A DNA stretch of 48,957 nt from Chlorobiaceae bacterium (GCA_013334435.1 JAAXXP010000007.1:1-48957), one strand, 5' to 3'. Counted from the stretch's first letter, positions 30,730-39,892 are shown. Made by a program: numbers and translations. The notes: generated by a model from the sequence alone, not told the origin.

Positions 30730-31034
30730 GGTTGCGGACATTAAAAAATGGTTGTTGAAAACGAAAAGGGCGCACTTCCCGGAAAAATGTTCCGAAGCGA
30801 CCGGTCATACTCGCATCCGTCTGTATACGCCATGCCGACGGAGAACCTGTCACTGCATAATCATGCATGCCTTGCAAGATAGACACTGGCGTGTTGAGGA
30901 ATTGTTACAGGCAGGTTACGGAACAGTTAAATAAGGCAGGCAGGATGCCATCCGGCAAAAGACAACAGGCCAGAGCGAGCCGGGAGGAACTTGACAGGTC
31001 GGGCTGGCGGGCGTTTCCGCATTCAATGCCTTTT

Positions 31035-31058
31035 CGCTATATTCTCTTATGCATAACG
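31035..31058. promoter_or_regulatory. ModE-like operator J (upstream of mod operon)
   Basis: CGCTATAT-TCTCTTAT-GCATAACG; 8-8-8 spacing, each half 7/8 to CGTTATAT / AYATAACG. Confidence 0.65.
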
Positions 31059-31342
31059 GGAAAGACCGTCATCAGACTCCCCCGCAGATAACGAGATCAA
31101 CATCATTTCAACGAAAATGTAAGAAACAGCCAACTTCATAAGCCAACAAATCTTAATTTATTAGGCGTAATGGTTGATTCAGCTAAAAAAACACTATATT
31201 ATACCCACCAACAGCAGAATTAAGTCAACCAGAGACAAAAAGCAAACCGATAGCGAAATCAGAGAACATCCCGTATGGCGTCAGAAGTAAAAAGCGTAAT
31301 CTTTCGCCTTCCGACAAGAAAACCCTCTCTTTTTTTGCTGAT

Positions 31343-31366
31343 CGGAATAGAGTCGATGCTATAACG
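31343..31366. promoter_or_regulatory. ModE-like operator H (immediately upstream of modD)
   Basis: CGGAATAG-AGTCGATG-CTATAACG; 8-8-8 spacing, 6/8 dyad, ends 14 nt before the modD ATG. Confidence 0.5.
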
Positions 31367-31380
31367 AATACAGAAAACCA

Positions 31381-32228
31381 TGCTACTGCACCAGCTGCCG
31401 GATTCGGATATCGAGCGATTTCTCGAGGAGGACGTACCGTACGGCGACCTCACCACATCACTGCTCGGCATCGGCGAGCAACAGGGAACCATTACATTCA
31501 CGAGCCGGCACCATACCGTAATTTCGTGCACCGAAGAGGCCGGCCGGGTACTGGAGAAGTGCGGAGCCACGGTAATCTCCCGCCTGCCGAGTGGCACGGA
31601 GGTGGAGGCCGGTGCAGCTTTTCTGGCAGCGTCCGGAAGCGCGGCAAGCCTGCATGCGGGGTGGAAGGTCGCCATGAACCTGCTGGAATACGCTTCGGGC
31701 ATCGCCACGAGAACTGCCAAAGTGGTTCGAACCGCACGCTCGGCCAATCCCGGAATTTCGATCGTCACCACCCGGAAATCATTTCCGGGAACGAAAAAGG
31801 TTGCCATCAAGGCCATCATGGCCGGAGGTGCGCTGCCCCACAGGCTTGGCCTTTCGGAAACCATCCTCGTGTTCCGTCAGCATACTGCTTTCCTCGGAGG
31901 AGTGGAGCGTTTTCTCGATCAGCTTGCTCCCCTGAAAGCGCGTGCACCGGAAAACAAGGTCATCGTCGAGGCCGATACCGCCGATGAGGCGCTGATAATA
32001 GCCGCTGCGGGAGCCGACGTGGTCCAGGTGGACAAGATGGCGGTCGGGGAGCTCGCCATACTGGCCGACGAAATACACCGGAAGTTCCCCGGCGTGAAGC
32101 TTTCGGCCGCGGGCGGCATCAATGCCGAAAACGCCGCGGCTTACGCGGGTACCGGCGTGGATATTCTCGTGCTCTCGGCGGTCTATTTCGGAAAACCTGC
32201 AGACATCAGTGTCGTCATACAACCCTGA
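31381..32228 (+). CDS. modD: ModD protein, NadC-like phosphoribosyltransferase associated with molybdate transport
   Basis: FLEEDVPYGDLTTSLLGI, EYASGIATRTAKVV, TTRKSFPGTKKVAIKAIMAGGALPHRLGLSETILVFRQH; adjacent to modABC. Confidence 0.92.
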
Positions 32229-32248
32229 AAAACAAAAACCTTACTGCC

Positions 32249-32998
32249 ATGCTACAATCCATAAGACGTTCCGCAATCCTCCTGCTCCTGTTCCTGCTCA
32301 CTTCAGCTCCCGCAATGGCGGGTGAACTGAACCTTTCGGTAGCCGCCAGTATGAAAGAGGTGATCAACGAGCTGACCGGGAACTATGAAAAAACTCATCC
32401 CGGCATCACCTTCGTGAAAAATTTCGGTGCTTCGGGCGCCCTGGCCGGCCAGATAGAAAACGGTGCTCCTGCCGATCTCTTCATAGCCGCAAACAGCGAG
32501 TGGATGGATTACCTGAAAGGGAAAAACCTTGTCGACAGGAAAAGCCAGAAAACCTTCGCCTACAACACCCTGGTCTTTGCCGGATCGACCGGCAAAAAAG
32601 TCACATCGATGCGCGACCTTGTCAAACTTGACAAGATTGCCATCGGCAGCCCGAAAAGCGTACCTGCCGGAGAATATGCCACAACGGCCATCAGGAATGC
32701 CGGCCTGGAACAGCAGGTTCAGGGCAAGCTGGTCATGGCAAAGGATGTACGGGAGTGTCTGATGTACGCCGAACTCGGCGAGGTTGACGGTTCATTCGTC
32801 TACCGTACCGATGCCTTGCAGGGCAAAAAGGCTAAACTGCTCTTTACCGTACCGCAGAAACTCTATCCCAGAGTGGTTTACCCGATGGCCCTGACCGTAA
32901 AAGCCGCGACAAACAGGGAGGCACAGAGCTTCCATGCCTACCTGCAGGGCAGCGAAGCCAAATCGGTGCTGAAAAAGTACGGGTTTGTACTGAAATGA
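32249..32998 (+). CDS. modA: Molybdate ABC transporter substrate-binding protein
   Basis: Signal peptide, LNLSVAASMKEVINELTGNYEKTHPGITFVKNFGASGALAGQIENGAPADLFIAA. Confidence 0.95.
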   Translation: MLQSIRRSAILLLLFLLTSAPAMAGELNLSVAASMKEVINELTGNYEKTHPGITFVKNFGASGALAGQIENGAPADLFIAANSEWMDYLKGKNLVDRKSQKTFAYNTLVFAGSTGKKVTSMRDLVKLDKIAIGSPKSVPAGEYATTAIRNAGLEQQVQGKLVMAKDVRECLMYAELGEVDGSFVYRTDALQGKKAKLLFTVPQKLYPRVVYPMALTVKAATNREAQSFHAYLQGSEAKSVLKKYGFVLK

Positions 32999-33031
32999 GA
33001 GTCCGGAAAAAAATGAGCGGATTGTAACGGT

Positions 33032-33721
33032 ATGCTGTCATTGACTGCTGAAGATATCCAGGCCATCCTGCTTTCCCTGAAAGTGGCCCTCACGGCAACC
33101 CTGTTGGCGTTGCCGCTGGGATTTGCAACGGCATGGCTGATGGTGTTCCGCTCGTTCCGGGGGAAGGTGCTGCTGGAAGTGCTCGTTAATCTTCCGCTCA
33201 CCCTCCCTCCGGTAGTTATCGGCTATTTCCTGCTGCTGCTGCTCGGCAAGAACGGTTGGGCTGGCAGGTTTCTCGATGCATGGGGCATCCATTTTATCTT
33301 TACCTGGAAAGCCGCCGTGATCGCCTCGGCAACCGTGGGGTTTCCCCTGCTCGTGCGTTCCGTCAGGCTCGGCATGGAATCGATCGACCGCCAGCTCATC
33401 GAGACATCACGCAGCCTCGGCGCCCGCTGGTTCGATACGCTCATAACGGTTGTGCTGCCGCTCTCGATACGGGGTATTCTTGCCGGATCTTCACTGATGT
33501 TCGCCCGAAGCCTCGGCGAATTCGGTGCAACAATCATCGTTGCCGGCAATATTCCCGGCATCACGCAGACCATTCCTCTGGCCATCTACGACTATGCAAG
33601 CTCACCGTCGAGCACCATGATGGCGCTCTCGCTCTGCCTGGTTGCCGTAGTTATTTCGGTACTGGTGCTCTTTGTACATGAAGTGCTCAGCCGCAACATC
33701 GAAAAGCAGGAGGCTGCGTGA
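33032..33721 (+). CDS. modB: Molybdate ABC transporter permease
   Basis: LSLKVALTATLLALPLGFATAWLM, ETSRSLGARWFDTLITVVLPLSIRGILAGSSLMFARSLGEFGATIIVAGNIPG (EAA loop). Confidence 0.95.
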   Translation: MLSLTAEDIQAILLSLKVALTATLLALPLGFATAWLMVFRSFRGKVLLEVLVNLPLTLPPVVIGYFLLLLLGKNGWAGRFLDAWGIHFIFTWKAAVIASATVGFPLLVRSVRLGMESIDRQLIETSRSLGARWFDTLITVVLPLSIRGILAGSSLMFARSLGEFGATIIVAGNIPGITQTIPLAIYDYASSPSSTMMALSLCLVAVVISVLVLFVHEVLSRNIEKQEAA

Positions 33722-34773
33722 GGCTGCAGATCGATGTCGCAAAAACCCAGGGGCACTTTACACTGCAGGCGGCAGCTGCAGTTGAAGGCCAGCGCACCGG
33801 CATTTTCGGCCAGTCCGGTTGCGGCAAATCCACGCTGGTACACCTGATTTCCGGCCTCCTGCAGCCGGACAGGGGGGAAATCGCAATTGACGGGCTCACC
33901 CTGTTCAGCAGCGAAAAAAAGATATCACTTCCCCCGGAACAGCGCCGCATAGCCATCGTATTCCAGCAGGCCATGCTCTTTCCGCATCTCGGAGTGAAGG
34001 CAAACCTCCTGTACGGCTATAAACGGTGCAGCAAGGCAAACCGTCGCATCGACCCGCAAGCGATCATCGATGTCCTGCAGCTCGAACCGCTGCTGAGTCG
34101 GGGTGTAAACCGCCTTTCCGGCGGTGAAAAACAGCGCGTGGCGCTGGGTCGGTCCGTACTCTCCAACCCTCGTCTGCTCCTGATGGACGAACCGCTCTCG
34201 GCACTCGACGACACCCTGCGATTCCAGATCATTCCCTATCTGAAAAGCGTGAGCGCGGAGTTCGGCATACCCTACCTCTTCATTTCGCATTCCGTACTTG
34301 AAATGCAGCTGATGACCGACCGGATTCTCGTCATGAAAGAGGGAAAAATCATCGAAGAGACCAGCCCTGACCAGCTGGCCCGGAACCGGATGGCTACAAG
34401 CCAGACCGGGTATCTCAACCTGCTCCATCTGGAGGAGCCGTCTGTGGAAAACGGCCTCTATTCCTATCCATGGGGCTCCGGTCGCCTGCTCGTTTCCGAC
34501 GGACAGGAAGGGAAAACATCGCTCTTCGAACTCTCGTCACGCGATATCATCCTCTTCAAGCAGCACCCGAAAGCCATCAGCGCACGCAATCTGCTTGCAT
34601 GCACGGTCACGGAACTGTTTCGCTCAGATGGGAGGCTCGGCGTCGTGCTCTCCTCCTGCGGCAAAAAACTCATTGCAGAGATCGTGCGTTCCGCTGCAGA
34701 GGAGCTCGACATCACCGAAGGGTCAACCATCTTTGCGGCCATCAAGGCATCGTCTTTCAGAAGGCTCGATTGA
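33718..34773 (+). CDS. modC: Molybdate ABC transporter ATP-binding protein, with C-terminal TOBE region
   Basis: Walker A GQSGCGKST, signature LSGGEKQRVALGRS, Walker B LLLMDEPLSAL, C-terminal TOBE-like segment; 4-bp overlap with modB. Confidence 0.93.
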   Translation: MRLQIDVAKTQGHFTLQAAAAVEGQRTGIFGQSGCGKSTLVHLISGLLQPDRGEIAIDGLTLFSSEKKISLPPEQRRIAIVFQQAMLFPHLGVKANLLYGYKRCSKANRRIDPQAIIDVLQLEPLLSRGVNRLSGGEKQRVALGRSVLSNPRLLLMDEPLSALDDTLRFQIIPYLKSVSAEFGIPYLFISHSVLEMQLMTDRILVMKEGKIIEETSPDQLARNRMATSQTGYLNLLHLEEPSVENGLYSYPWGSGRLLVSDGQEGKTSLFELSSRDIILFKQHPKAISARNLLACTVTELFRSDGRLGVVLSSCGKKLIAEIVRSAAEELDITEGSTIFAAIKASSFRRLD

Positions 34774-34776
34774 ACC

Positions 34777-35205
34777 ATGAACAGTTTCTCGGCTCTCATT
34801 ACCGGCATTGAAAACGATGAATCCGGCTCGCTTTTTCTGGTTGAACTCGATGCATCCGGCTTACAGCTCTCCATGCTGCTTTTCGATCTCAAACCGGCCT
34901 TTGCCATAGGTTCCCCGGTAAACGTGCTTTTCAAGGAAACCGGAACGGCTCTCGCAAGAAATCTCAGCGGAGAAATCAGCCTCAGCAACCGGTTTCCCGC
35001 TACAGTTACCGCCATTCGATCAGGAGACGTCCTTGCCGATATCTCACTCGATTCCGCTGCAGGAGAGTGCACGGCCATCGTCACACTCCGGAGTCTGCAG
35101 CGCATGAAACTCGACATCGGCGACTCCGTAACCGTACTGCTTCAGGCGAGCCAGATATCTCTGGTAACCCGCGACAATATTCCGGAAAACCGCATCCACG
35201 AATGA
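34777..35205 (+). CDS. Di-TOBE (ModG/molbindin-like) molybdate-binding protein
   Basis: 142 aa, second half NRFPATVTAIRSGDVLADISLDSAAGECTAIVTLRSLQRMKLDIGDSVTVLLQASQISL is a typical TOBE/mop repeat; lies between two ATPase genes. Confidence 0.75.
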   Translation: MNSFSALITGIENDESGSLFLVELDASGLQLSMLLFDLKPAFAIGSPVNVLFKETGTALARNLSGEISLSNRFPATVTAIRSGDVLADISLDSAAGECTAIVTLRSLQRMKLDIGDSVTVLLQASQISLVTRDNIPENRIHE

Positions 35206-36083
35206 TCAGCATTACCGTCGAGAAAACCCTTTCGGGTGCTGATGGGCCGTTCACGCTTGCGGTGGACCTGGAAATGCAACCGCATTCGCTCCTGACACTC
35301 TACGGAAAATCCGGCAGCGGCAAAACCACGCTGCTGCGCATGCTCGCCGGCCTTACGAAACCCGACAGCGGCCGTATCGAGGTAAACGGCGAAATCTGGT
35401 TCGACAGCCACAAAGGAGTATGTCTGGCGCCGCAGAAACGGAAAGTCGGTCTGGTATTTCAGAACTATGCGCTCTTCCCCACCATGACGGTTCAGGATAA
35501 CCTGCTGTTCGCTCAGGAGAAAAAAGATCCGGTAAAAGTTGACGAAATGCTCGAACTTGCCGGGCTTCTCGCGCTCCGGAAACGGTATCCGGAAACGCTT
35601 TCAGGCGGACAACAGCAGCGGGTGGCTCTTGCGCGGGCCATTCTGCGCCGGCCGAAAATCCTGCTGCTTGACGAGCCGCTTTCGGCGCTCGACCAGAAGA
35701 CCAGAGGAGTTCTGCAGGACGAGATCATCAAGGTTCACCAGCACTTCGGGCTCTCAACCATGCTGGTTTCGCACGACAAGCAGGAGGTATTCAAACTGTC
35801 GGACAGCGTAGCCGTCATCAGGCATGGTCGCATAACGAAAACAGGTACGCCCCACGATGTATTTCTCGACCGGATCACCTCGAACAAGTTCTCCTTCGTC
35901 AGCACGATCCTCTCGATCCGCAAGGTGGACTGCATCTATCTTGCCGTTATCGGCACCGGCAATGAACTGGTGGAAGTGGTGCTGAGCGAAAAGGACGTGG
36001 CGACCATGAAACCGGGAGACGAGGTGCTGGTGGCCTCCAAAGCCTTCAACCCAGTCATCGTCAAACTCCACAGACCGGAATAA
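35202..36083 (+). CDS. Second ModC-like ABC transporter ATP-binding protein
   Basis: LYGKSGSGKTTLLRMLAGL, LSGGQQQRVALARAIL, LLLDEPLSALD; ATGA overlap with preceding gene; ATG at 35202. Confidence 0.9.
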   Translation: MISITVEKTLSGADGPFTLAVDLEMQPHSLLTLYGKSGSGKTTLLRMLAGLTKPDSGRIEVNGEIWFDSHKGVCLAPQKRKVGLVFQNYALFPTMTVQDNLLFAQEKKDPVKVDEMLELAGLLALRKRYPETLSGGQQQRVALARAILRRPKILLLDEPLSALDQKTRGVLQDEIIKVHQHFGLSTMLVSHDKQEVFKLSDSVAVIRHGRITKTGTPHDVFLDRITSNKFSFVSTILSIRKVDCIYLAVIGTGNELVEVVLSEKDVATMKPGDEVLVASKAFNPVIVKLHRPE

Positions 36084-36108
36084 TACTTCGCAGCCGCCAG
36101 GTTCCCGT

Positions 36109-36495
36109 TCATTTGCACGTAAAGGCTGGATCGTACTGGTCCCACATCCATCCGGCTACCCGACGAAGCTCTTCGGTGCCCATCGACATGGCGGGCATCA
36201 GCCCGAACCGGGCGACAGCCTGACTGCCGAGTATCGATGCGTCCTCTTTCGGCTGCTGCATGAACTTCACCATATGCGCCACAGCCTCATCCCTGCCGGA
36301 AAAAGCTTTCCGGTAGTGCGAGGCGATACCCAGCACAGGAGGCGCCGTTTTCGGCGGAGGCTGCATCGAATGGCAAACGCTGCAGTTGCTCCTGAAAAGC
36401 GCTTCTCCTCCGGTTGTTACCGGCGAAGCATGGCCTGAGGACGGCATACCGTAAACAAGGAAGAGGGCGACGATAACGCCGATGATTTTTTTCAT
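36109..36495 (-). CDS. Small periplasmic c-type cytochrome (single heme)
   Basis: Signal peptide MKKIIGVIVALFLVYGMPSSGHA, heme motif CSVCH, distal Met in LMPAMSMG. Confidence 0.88.
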   Translation of the reverse strand: MKKIIGVIVALFLVYGMPSSGHASPVTTGGEALFRSNCSVCHSMQPPPKTAPPVLGIASHYRKAFSGRDEAVAHMVKFMQQPKEDASILGSQAVARFGLMPAMSMGTEELRRVAGWMWDQYDPAFTCK

Positions 36496-36515
36496 GTCAA
36501 TAATACTGTTTTGAT

Positions 36516-36794
36516 TTATCCGGTTGTACAACACCGCTGTTTATCTGGCGCTTCGATCATACCCGCCTCGACACGAGCCATCCGCTTCACGTGGCGGAGA
36601 CCGCCAATAAGCCTGTCGCTCGCGGAAAATACCAAGAACCGGCCGTCTTCGGCAACAGGCTGTCCGTTTTCTTCGGACACGATCCGGGTACTGTTGCCGG
36701 TGAAGAGAACATAACAACCGCCAGTCGAGCAGGCCTGTTCACGAGTTCCCTTCCGACGGGGATTGCCCAAAGCCACCTCGTCTGCATTCAGCAT
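36516..36794 (-). CDS. Small hypothetical Cys-containing protein
   Basis: MLNADEVALGNPRRKGTREQACSTGGCYVLFTGNSTRIVSEENGQPVAEDGRFLVFSASDRLIGGLRHVKRMARVEAGMIEAP; protein-like composition, same strand between TonB receptor and cytochrome. Confidence 0.55.
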   Translation of the reverse strand: MLNADEVALGNPRRKGTREQACSTGGCYVLFTGNSTRIVSEENGQPVAEDGRFLVFSASDRLIGGLRHVKRMARVEAGMIEAPDKQRCCTTG

Positions 36795-36838
36795 CACGGG
36801 ACAGAGCGCACCCGAACAGTGAAGTTTCTTTTTTTCTA

Positions 36839-36882
36839 TGCCGGATGAAGTCGATGGTTCGCACCATCGACTTCATCCGGCA
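36839..36882. repeat. 20-bp perfect inverted repeat (hairpin) 3' of TonB receptor gene
   Basis: TGCCGGATGAAGTCGATGGT-TCGC-ACCATCGACTTCATCCGGCA; no U-tract downstream on the minus strand. Confidence 0.9.
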
Positions 36883-36890
36883 CAGACTGA

Positions 36891-38810
36891 TTAAATATTG
36901 AAGGCGACACCTCCATAGAAGCAGGTGCCTGTAGCACCTGAACCGCCGATATTGCCATAAACGTCAGGTTCCACGTCGAAGATGTTGTCAACACCGATGA
37001 ACAGGTTCGCAACATCGCTGACCTGCCTGGACAGGTAAGCGTGCACCAGTGTATAGCCGTCGGCACGCTCGTACCCTTCGACCCACTGCCTGCCGGCGCT
37101 CACAACCCGGATGTTTCCCCTGAGTCCTCCCTGACTGTCGCTGTAGGCAAGCTTGAGGGTATTGGTCACTCCCGGCACGTAGAGCAGGTTCTCTCCGTTG
37201 CTGCCGTCTTCGGTATCGATGAAACTCAATTCGTCGGAAACCGTAAATCCGTAAGGAAGCCGGAGAGCTGCCGTCAGTTCGATACCTCTGGTCATGGCTT
37301 CGGAAATATTCCGCAGTTCATACGAGGGAATGCTGTTCTTTCCCTCTCTGACATAGCCGACGAACACTTCATGGATCATGTCCCGCATATCGTTGCGGAA
37401 AGCCGTCAGACCGAAAGAAAAGTCTTTCCACGAAAGATCGGCGCCCACTTCATAGGAACGGGAGCGTTCGGCATCGAGATCGGCATTGGCGTAGACGATC
37501 TTCTTTTTCGTATAGGTAGACCCGGTATAAAGCTCATAGAGGGACGGGGCGCGGAATCCTTCGCCGTAGGATGCCCGAAGGCGGAGAAGATCGCTGACGC
37601 GATACCAGAGCGCGGCCTTCGGGCTCGCGGCCGATCCGAAATCCGAATGGGTGTCGTACCGTGCCCCGATCACGAGGCCGGCCCTGTCGCCGAACAGCAT
37701 TTCATCCTGGAGGAAGGCCCCGAAATTGTCGGAATCATGGTCGAGCTCACCGTCGGTACGATCTTCGTTACGGTATTCCACCCCGGTGGTGATGCGATGG
37801 TTTCCTGCGATCGGCCCTGTCCAGCGGGCCTCCGCCTGCCGGCTCGTCTGTTCGAGCGTCGTGGTGGTCGTGGCGCCCCCGACCACAGCGGTCATATCCG
37901 AAGTCCAGTCATACGAAGACTGCCACGCCCGGACATGCAGCGAAGACTCCGCTCCCGTGGCCAGTTCGACACCGGCATAGGCTGAAATCCTTTCGGCATC
38001 GACGGTGCGTTCAAAATCGCCGCTTGTCTGGGTACGATACCCTTCAAGTTCCGTATCGGCATAATTGAACCCGAAAGAAAGCGTTGCCGATGGGGACAGA
38101 TCATAGGTCAGTGAAGTCTGCGCCGAGCCAAGAATCCGGTCGTCGCCGTCGGTCATCAGGTCGGATTCGTCGCGGTCATACCTGTCCTTGTTGCTGTATC
38201 CCCCTGAAACCACATAACCGAATTTCCCCGTTCTGCCGCTCAGCCAACCCTCCGTCAGGACAGTAGCCGCATCACCGTGACGGCTTTCGCCCCCGCGCAA
38301 TGTCAGACCCGCATGAAACGTGTCCGAAGGTTTTCTGGTAATGATATTGACGACGCCGGCTACCGCATCGCTGCCGTACAGGGCCGATCCTGAGCCGCGA
38401 ACCACTTCTATCCGGTCGATCATACCGGCTGGGATTTCGGAGAGATCGACATAATCCTGAAAACCGGAGGTCAGCCGCATGCCGTCAATGAGTACCAGCA
38501 CATGCCTGCCGTCGAGCCCCCTGAGCCGCGCAACACTCTGACGCCCGCTTGCAGGTTCGAGACTGACGCTCTGCGCCTCGGTCAGCAGGTCGGCGACGGT
38601 TTTCGCCCCGCTTTCGACAATCTCTTCCCTGCCGATTACTTCAACTGCCGCCGGAATCTGTGAAACCGGCGTTCGGTTGAGCGTAGCCGTCACCACGACC
38701 TCTCCTGTCTCATAGTATTTCGCGGACTCTGCCGCCCCGGCAGCTTCAGGGTTCAGCAGGAATTGCAGACATCCTGCAAGCATAAGTAATTGAAGGGATT
38801 GTTTCTTCAT
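36891..38810 (-). CDS. TonB-dependent outer-membrane receptor (BtuB/CirA-like)
   Basis: Signal peptide, TonB box-like GEVVVTAT, plug ARLRGLDGRHVLVLIDGMRL...VVRGSGSALYGSDAVAGVVNIIT, C-terminal aromatic GGVAFNI. Start at MKKQSLQLLML. Confidence 0.93.
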   Translation of the reverse strand: MKKQSLQLLMLAGCLQFLLNPEAAGAAESAKYYETGEVVVTATLNRTPVSQIPAAVEVIGREEIVESGAKTVADLLTEAQSVSLEPASGRQSVARLRGLDGRHVLVLIDGMRLTSGFQDYVDLSEIPAGMIDRIEVVRGSGSALYGSDAVAGVVNIITRKPSDTFHAGLTLRGGESRHGDAATVLTEGWLSGRTGKFGYVVSGGYSNKDRYDRDESDLMTDGDDRILGSAQTSLTYDLSPSATLSFGFNYADTELEGYRTQTSGDFERTVDAERISAYAGVELATGAESSLHVRAWQSSYDWTSDMTAVVGGATTTTTLEQTSRQAEARWTGPIAGNHRITTGVEYRNEDRTDGELDHDSDNFGAFLQDEMLFGDRAGLVIGARYDTHSDFGSAASPKAALWYRVSDLLRLRASYGEGFRAPSLYELYTGSTYTKKKIVYANADLDAERSRSYEVGADLSWKDFSFGLTAFRNDMRDMIHEVFVGYVREGKNSIPSYELRNISEAMTRGIELTAALRLPYGFTVSDELSFIDTEDGSNGENLLYVPGVTNTLKLAYSDSQGGLRGNIRVVSAGRQWVEGYERADGYTLVHAYLSRQVSDVANLFIGVDNIFDVEPDVYGNIGGSGATGTCFYGGVAFNI

Positions 38811-38822
38811 ATCGCGGTCAGG

Positions 38823-38846
38823 CATTATAGATTTATTTACATAACG
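38823..38846. promoter_or_regulatory. ModE-like operator G, just upstream of the TonB receptor start
   Basis: CATTATAG-ATTTATTT-ACATAACG; 8-8-8 spacing, begins 12 nt upstream of the start codon. Confidence 0.5.
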
Positions 38847-38875
38847 ATTAATAAAAAAAGCAACGTATCCTTTCA

Positions 38876-38912
38876 GATCTTCTCGACCATCTCCCTGCCG
38901 GCCGAGAAGACC
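38876..38912 (-). promoter_or_regulatory. Stable RNA hairpin in the TonB receptor leader
   Basis: Minus-strand RNA GGUCUUCUCGGCC...GGUCGAGAAGAUC: 13 pairs including 2 G-U; a U7 run follows about 16 nt later. Confidence 0.55.
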
Positions 38913-38949
38913 TTTGATCCCGCTCATGCCTCTTGCTCCAACGCTTCCA

Positions 38950-38969
38950 CTGCCGGATCTATCCGGCAG
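38950..38969. repeat. 9-bp perfect inverted repeat in the TonB receptor leader
   Basis: CTGCCGGAT-CT-ATCCGGCAG. Confidence 0.75.
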
Positions 38970-39023
38970 GAAAGCGCAAAACCAAAAGCGGAAAACAGTT
39001 TTTTCATCTATGAATCACCACAT

Positions 39024-39047
39024 CGCTATAACATTAAAAACATAACG
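39024..39047. promoter_or_regulatory. ModE-like operator F, upstream of TonB receptor / downstream of cobA
   Basis: CGCTATAA-CATTAAAA-ACATAACG; flanked by AT...AT, 8-8-8 spacing. Confidence 0.6.
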
Positions 39048-39062
39048 ATAGGCAAAAAAAAC

Positions 39063-39878
39063 TTACCGGATGAAACCGTTCGAAACAAGTACGCCCGGGG
39101 GCAACACGCCCTCAGGGCTGTTTCTCACCCCGAGATGCCTGCCGATGAAATAAACGACCGGCTCCCTGAGCTTTCCGGAGGCCAGCAACCCCGCGATATC
39201 TCCCATTGTCGCAAGCCCGCACGCCTCATCGGGCCACCCCGATCGTGCAACCGCAACGACCGGCACACAGGAAGGCACCCCCTCTTCGGCAAACACCCTG
39301 AAAATACCGGAAAGATTCCGTGTCGCCATGTAGAGCACAATGGTTGATCCGTGCCTGATCAACTTCGCCGCATCACGCACCAGCGCAAAATCATCGGTTA
39401 TCTCGTTGGCGATGAGGCTGGTCACCGAATCGCTCTGATATTTTTCACTGACCGGCATTGCATAGCCTGCCGCCGCCGCGGCTCCGGCACTTAATCCCGG
39501 TACGACCTCGAACGGAATGTGCATGCTGCCGAGAGCAAGGCACTCATCCTCCGGAGAGCCAAACAGTAAAGGATCGCCGGCTCTGAGACGAACCACCCGG
39601 AGCCCTTCGTAAAAGAATTCACGCATAAGCCGGAGCATGCGCGAACTCCCTGCCTGACCGGAAGGCCCATCATGCCTTACCCGTTCGATAAACCGTACAG
39701 TGGCCGAGGGCGATGCGATGCAAAGAGCCGGTTCGACGGTAGGACAATCGTAGAGAATAACCTCGGCATTCCCTATGATCCGTGCCGCCCTGACGGTCAA
39801 CAGGTCCGGATCGCCAGGCCCGGTCCCTACTATGGAAACCGGATGGTGGACTGGTTCACCATTCATTGTTCTTTCCAT
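39063..39878 (-). CDS. cobA: Uroporphyrinogen-III C-methyltransferase (SUMT)
   Basis: VSIVGTGPGDPDLLTVRAARIIGNAEVILYD, VRLRAGDPLLFG, EVVPGLSAGAAAAAGYAMPV. Confidence 0.92.
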   Translation of the reverse strand: MERTMNGEPVHHPVSIVGTGPGDPDLLTVRAARIIGNAEVILYDCPTVEPALCIASPSATVRFIERVRHDGPSGQAGSSRMLRLMREFFYEGLRVVRLRAGDPLLFGSPEDECLALGSMHIPFEVVPGLSAGAAAAAGYAMPVSEKYQSDSVTSLIANEITDDFALVRDAAKLIRHGSTIVLYMATRNLSGIFRVFAEEGVPSCVPVVAVARSGWPDEACGLATMGDIAGLLASGKLREPVVYFIGRHLGVRNSPEGVLPPGVLVSNGFIR

Positions 39879-39892
39879 ACCATTTATTTGTT

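Noticed and set aside
30728-31091. Small plus-strand ORFs in the phoU-modD spacer
   Set aside because: Basic, low-complexity products without RBS or domain; the region contains a ModE-like site and reads better as regulatory DNA.
38840-38970. Cobalamin riboswitch upstream of the TonB receptor
   Set aside because: A short AAAGGATACGTTGC string loosely resembles the B12 box, but the other conserved core segments (GCCACTG etc.) are not seen; needs a covariance search.
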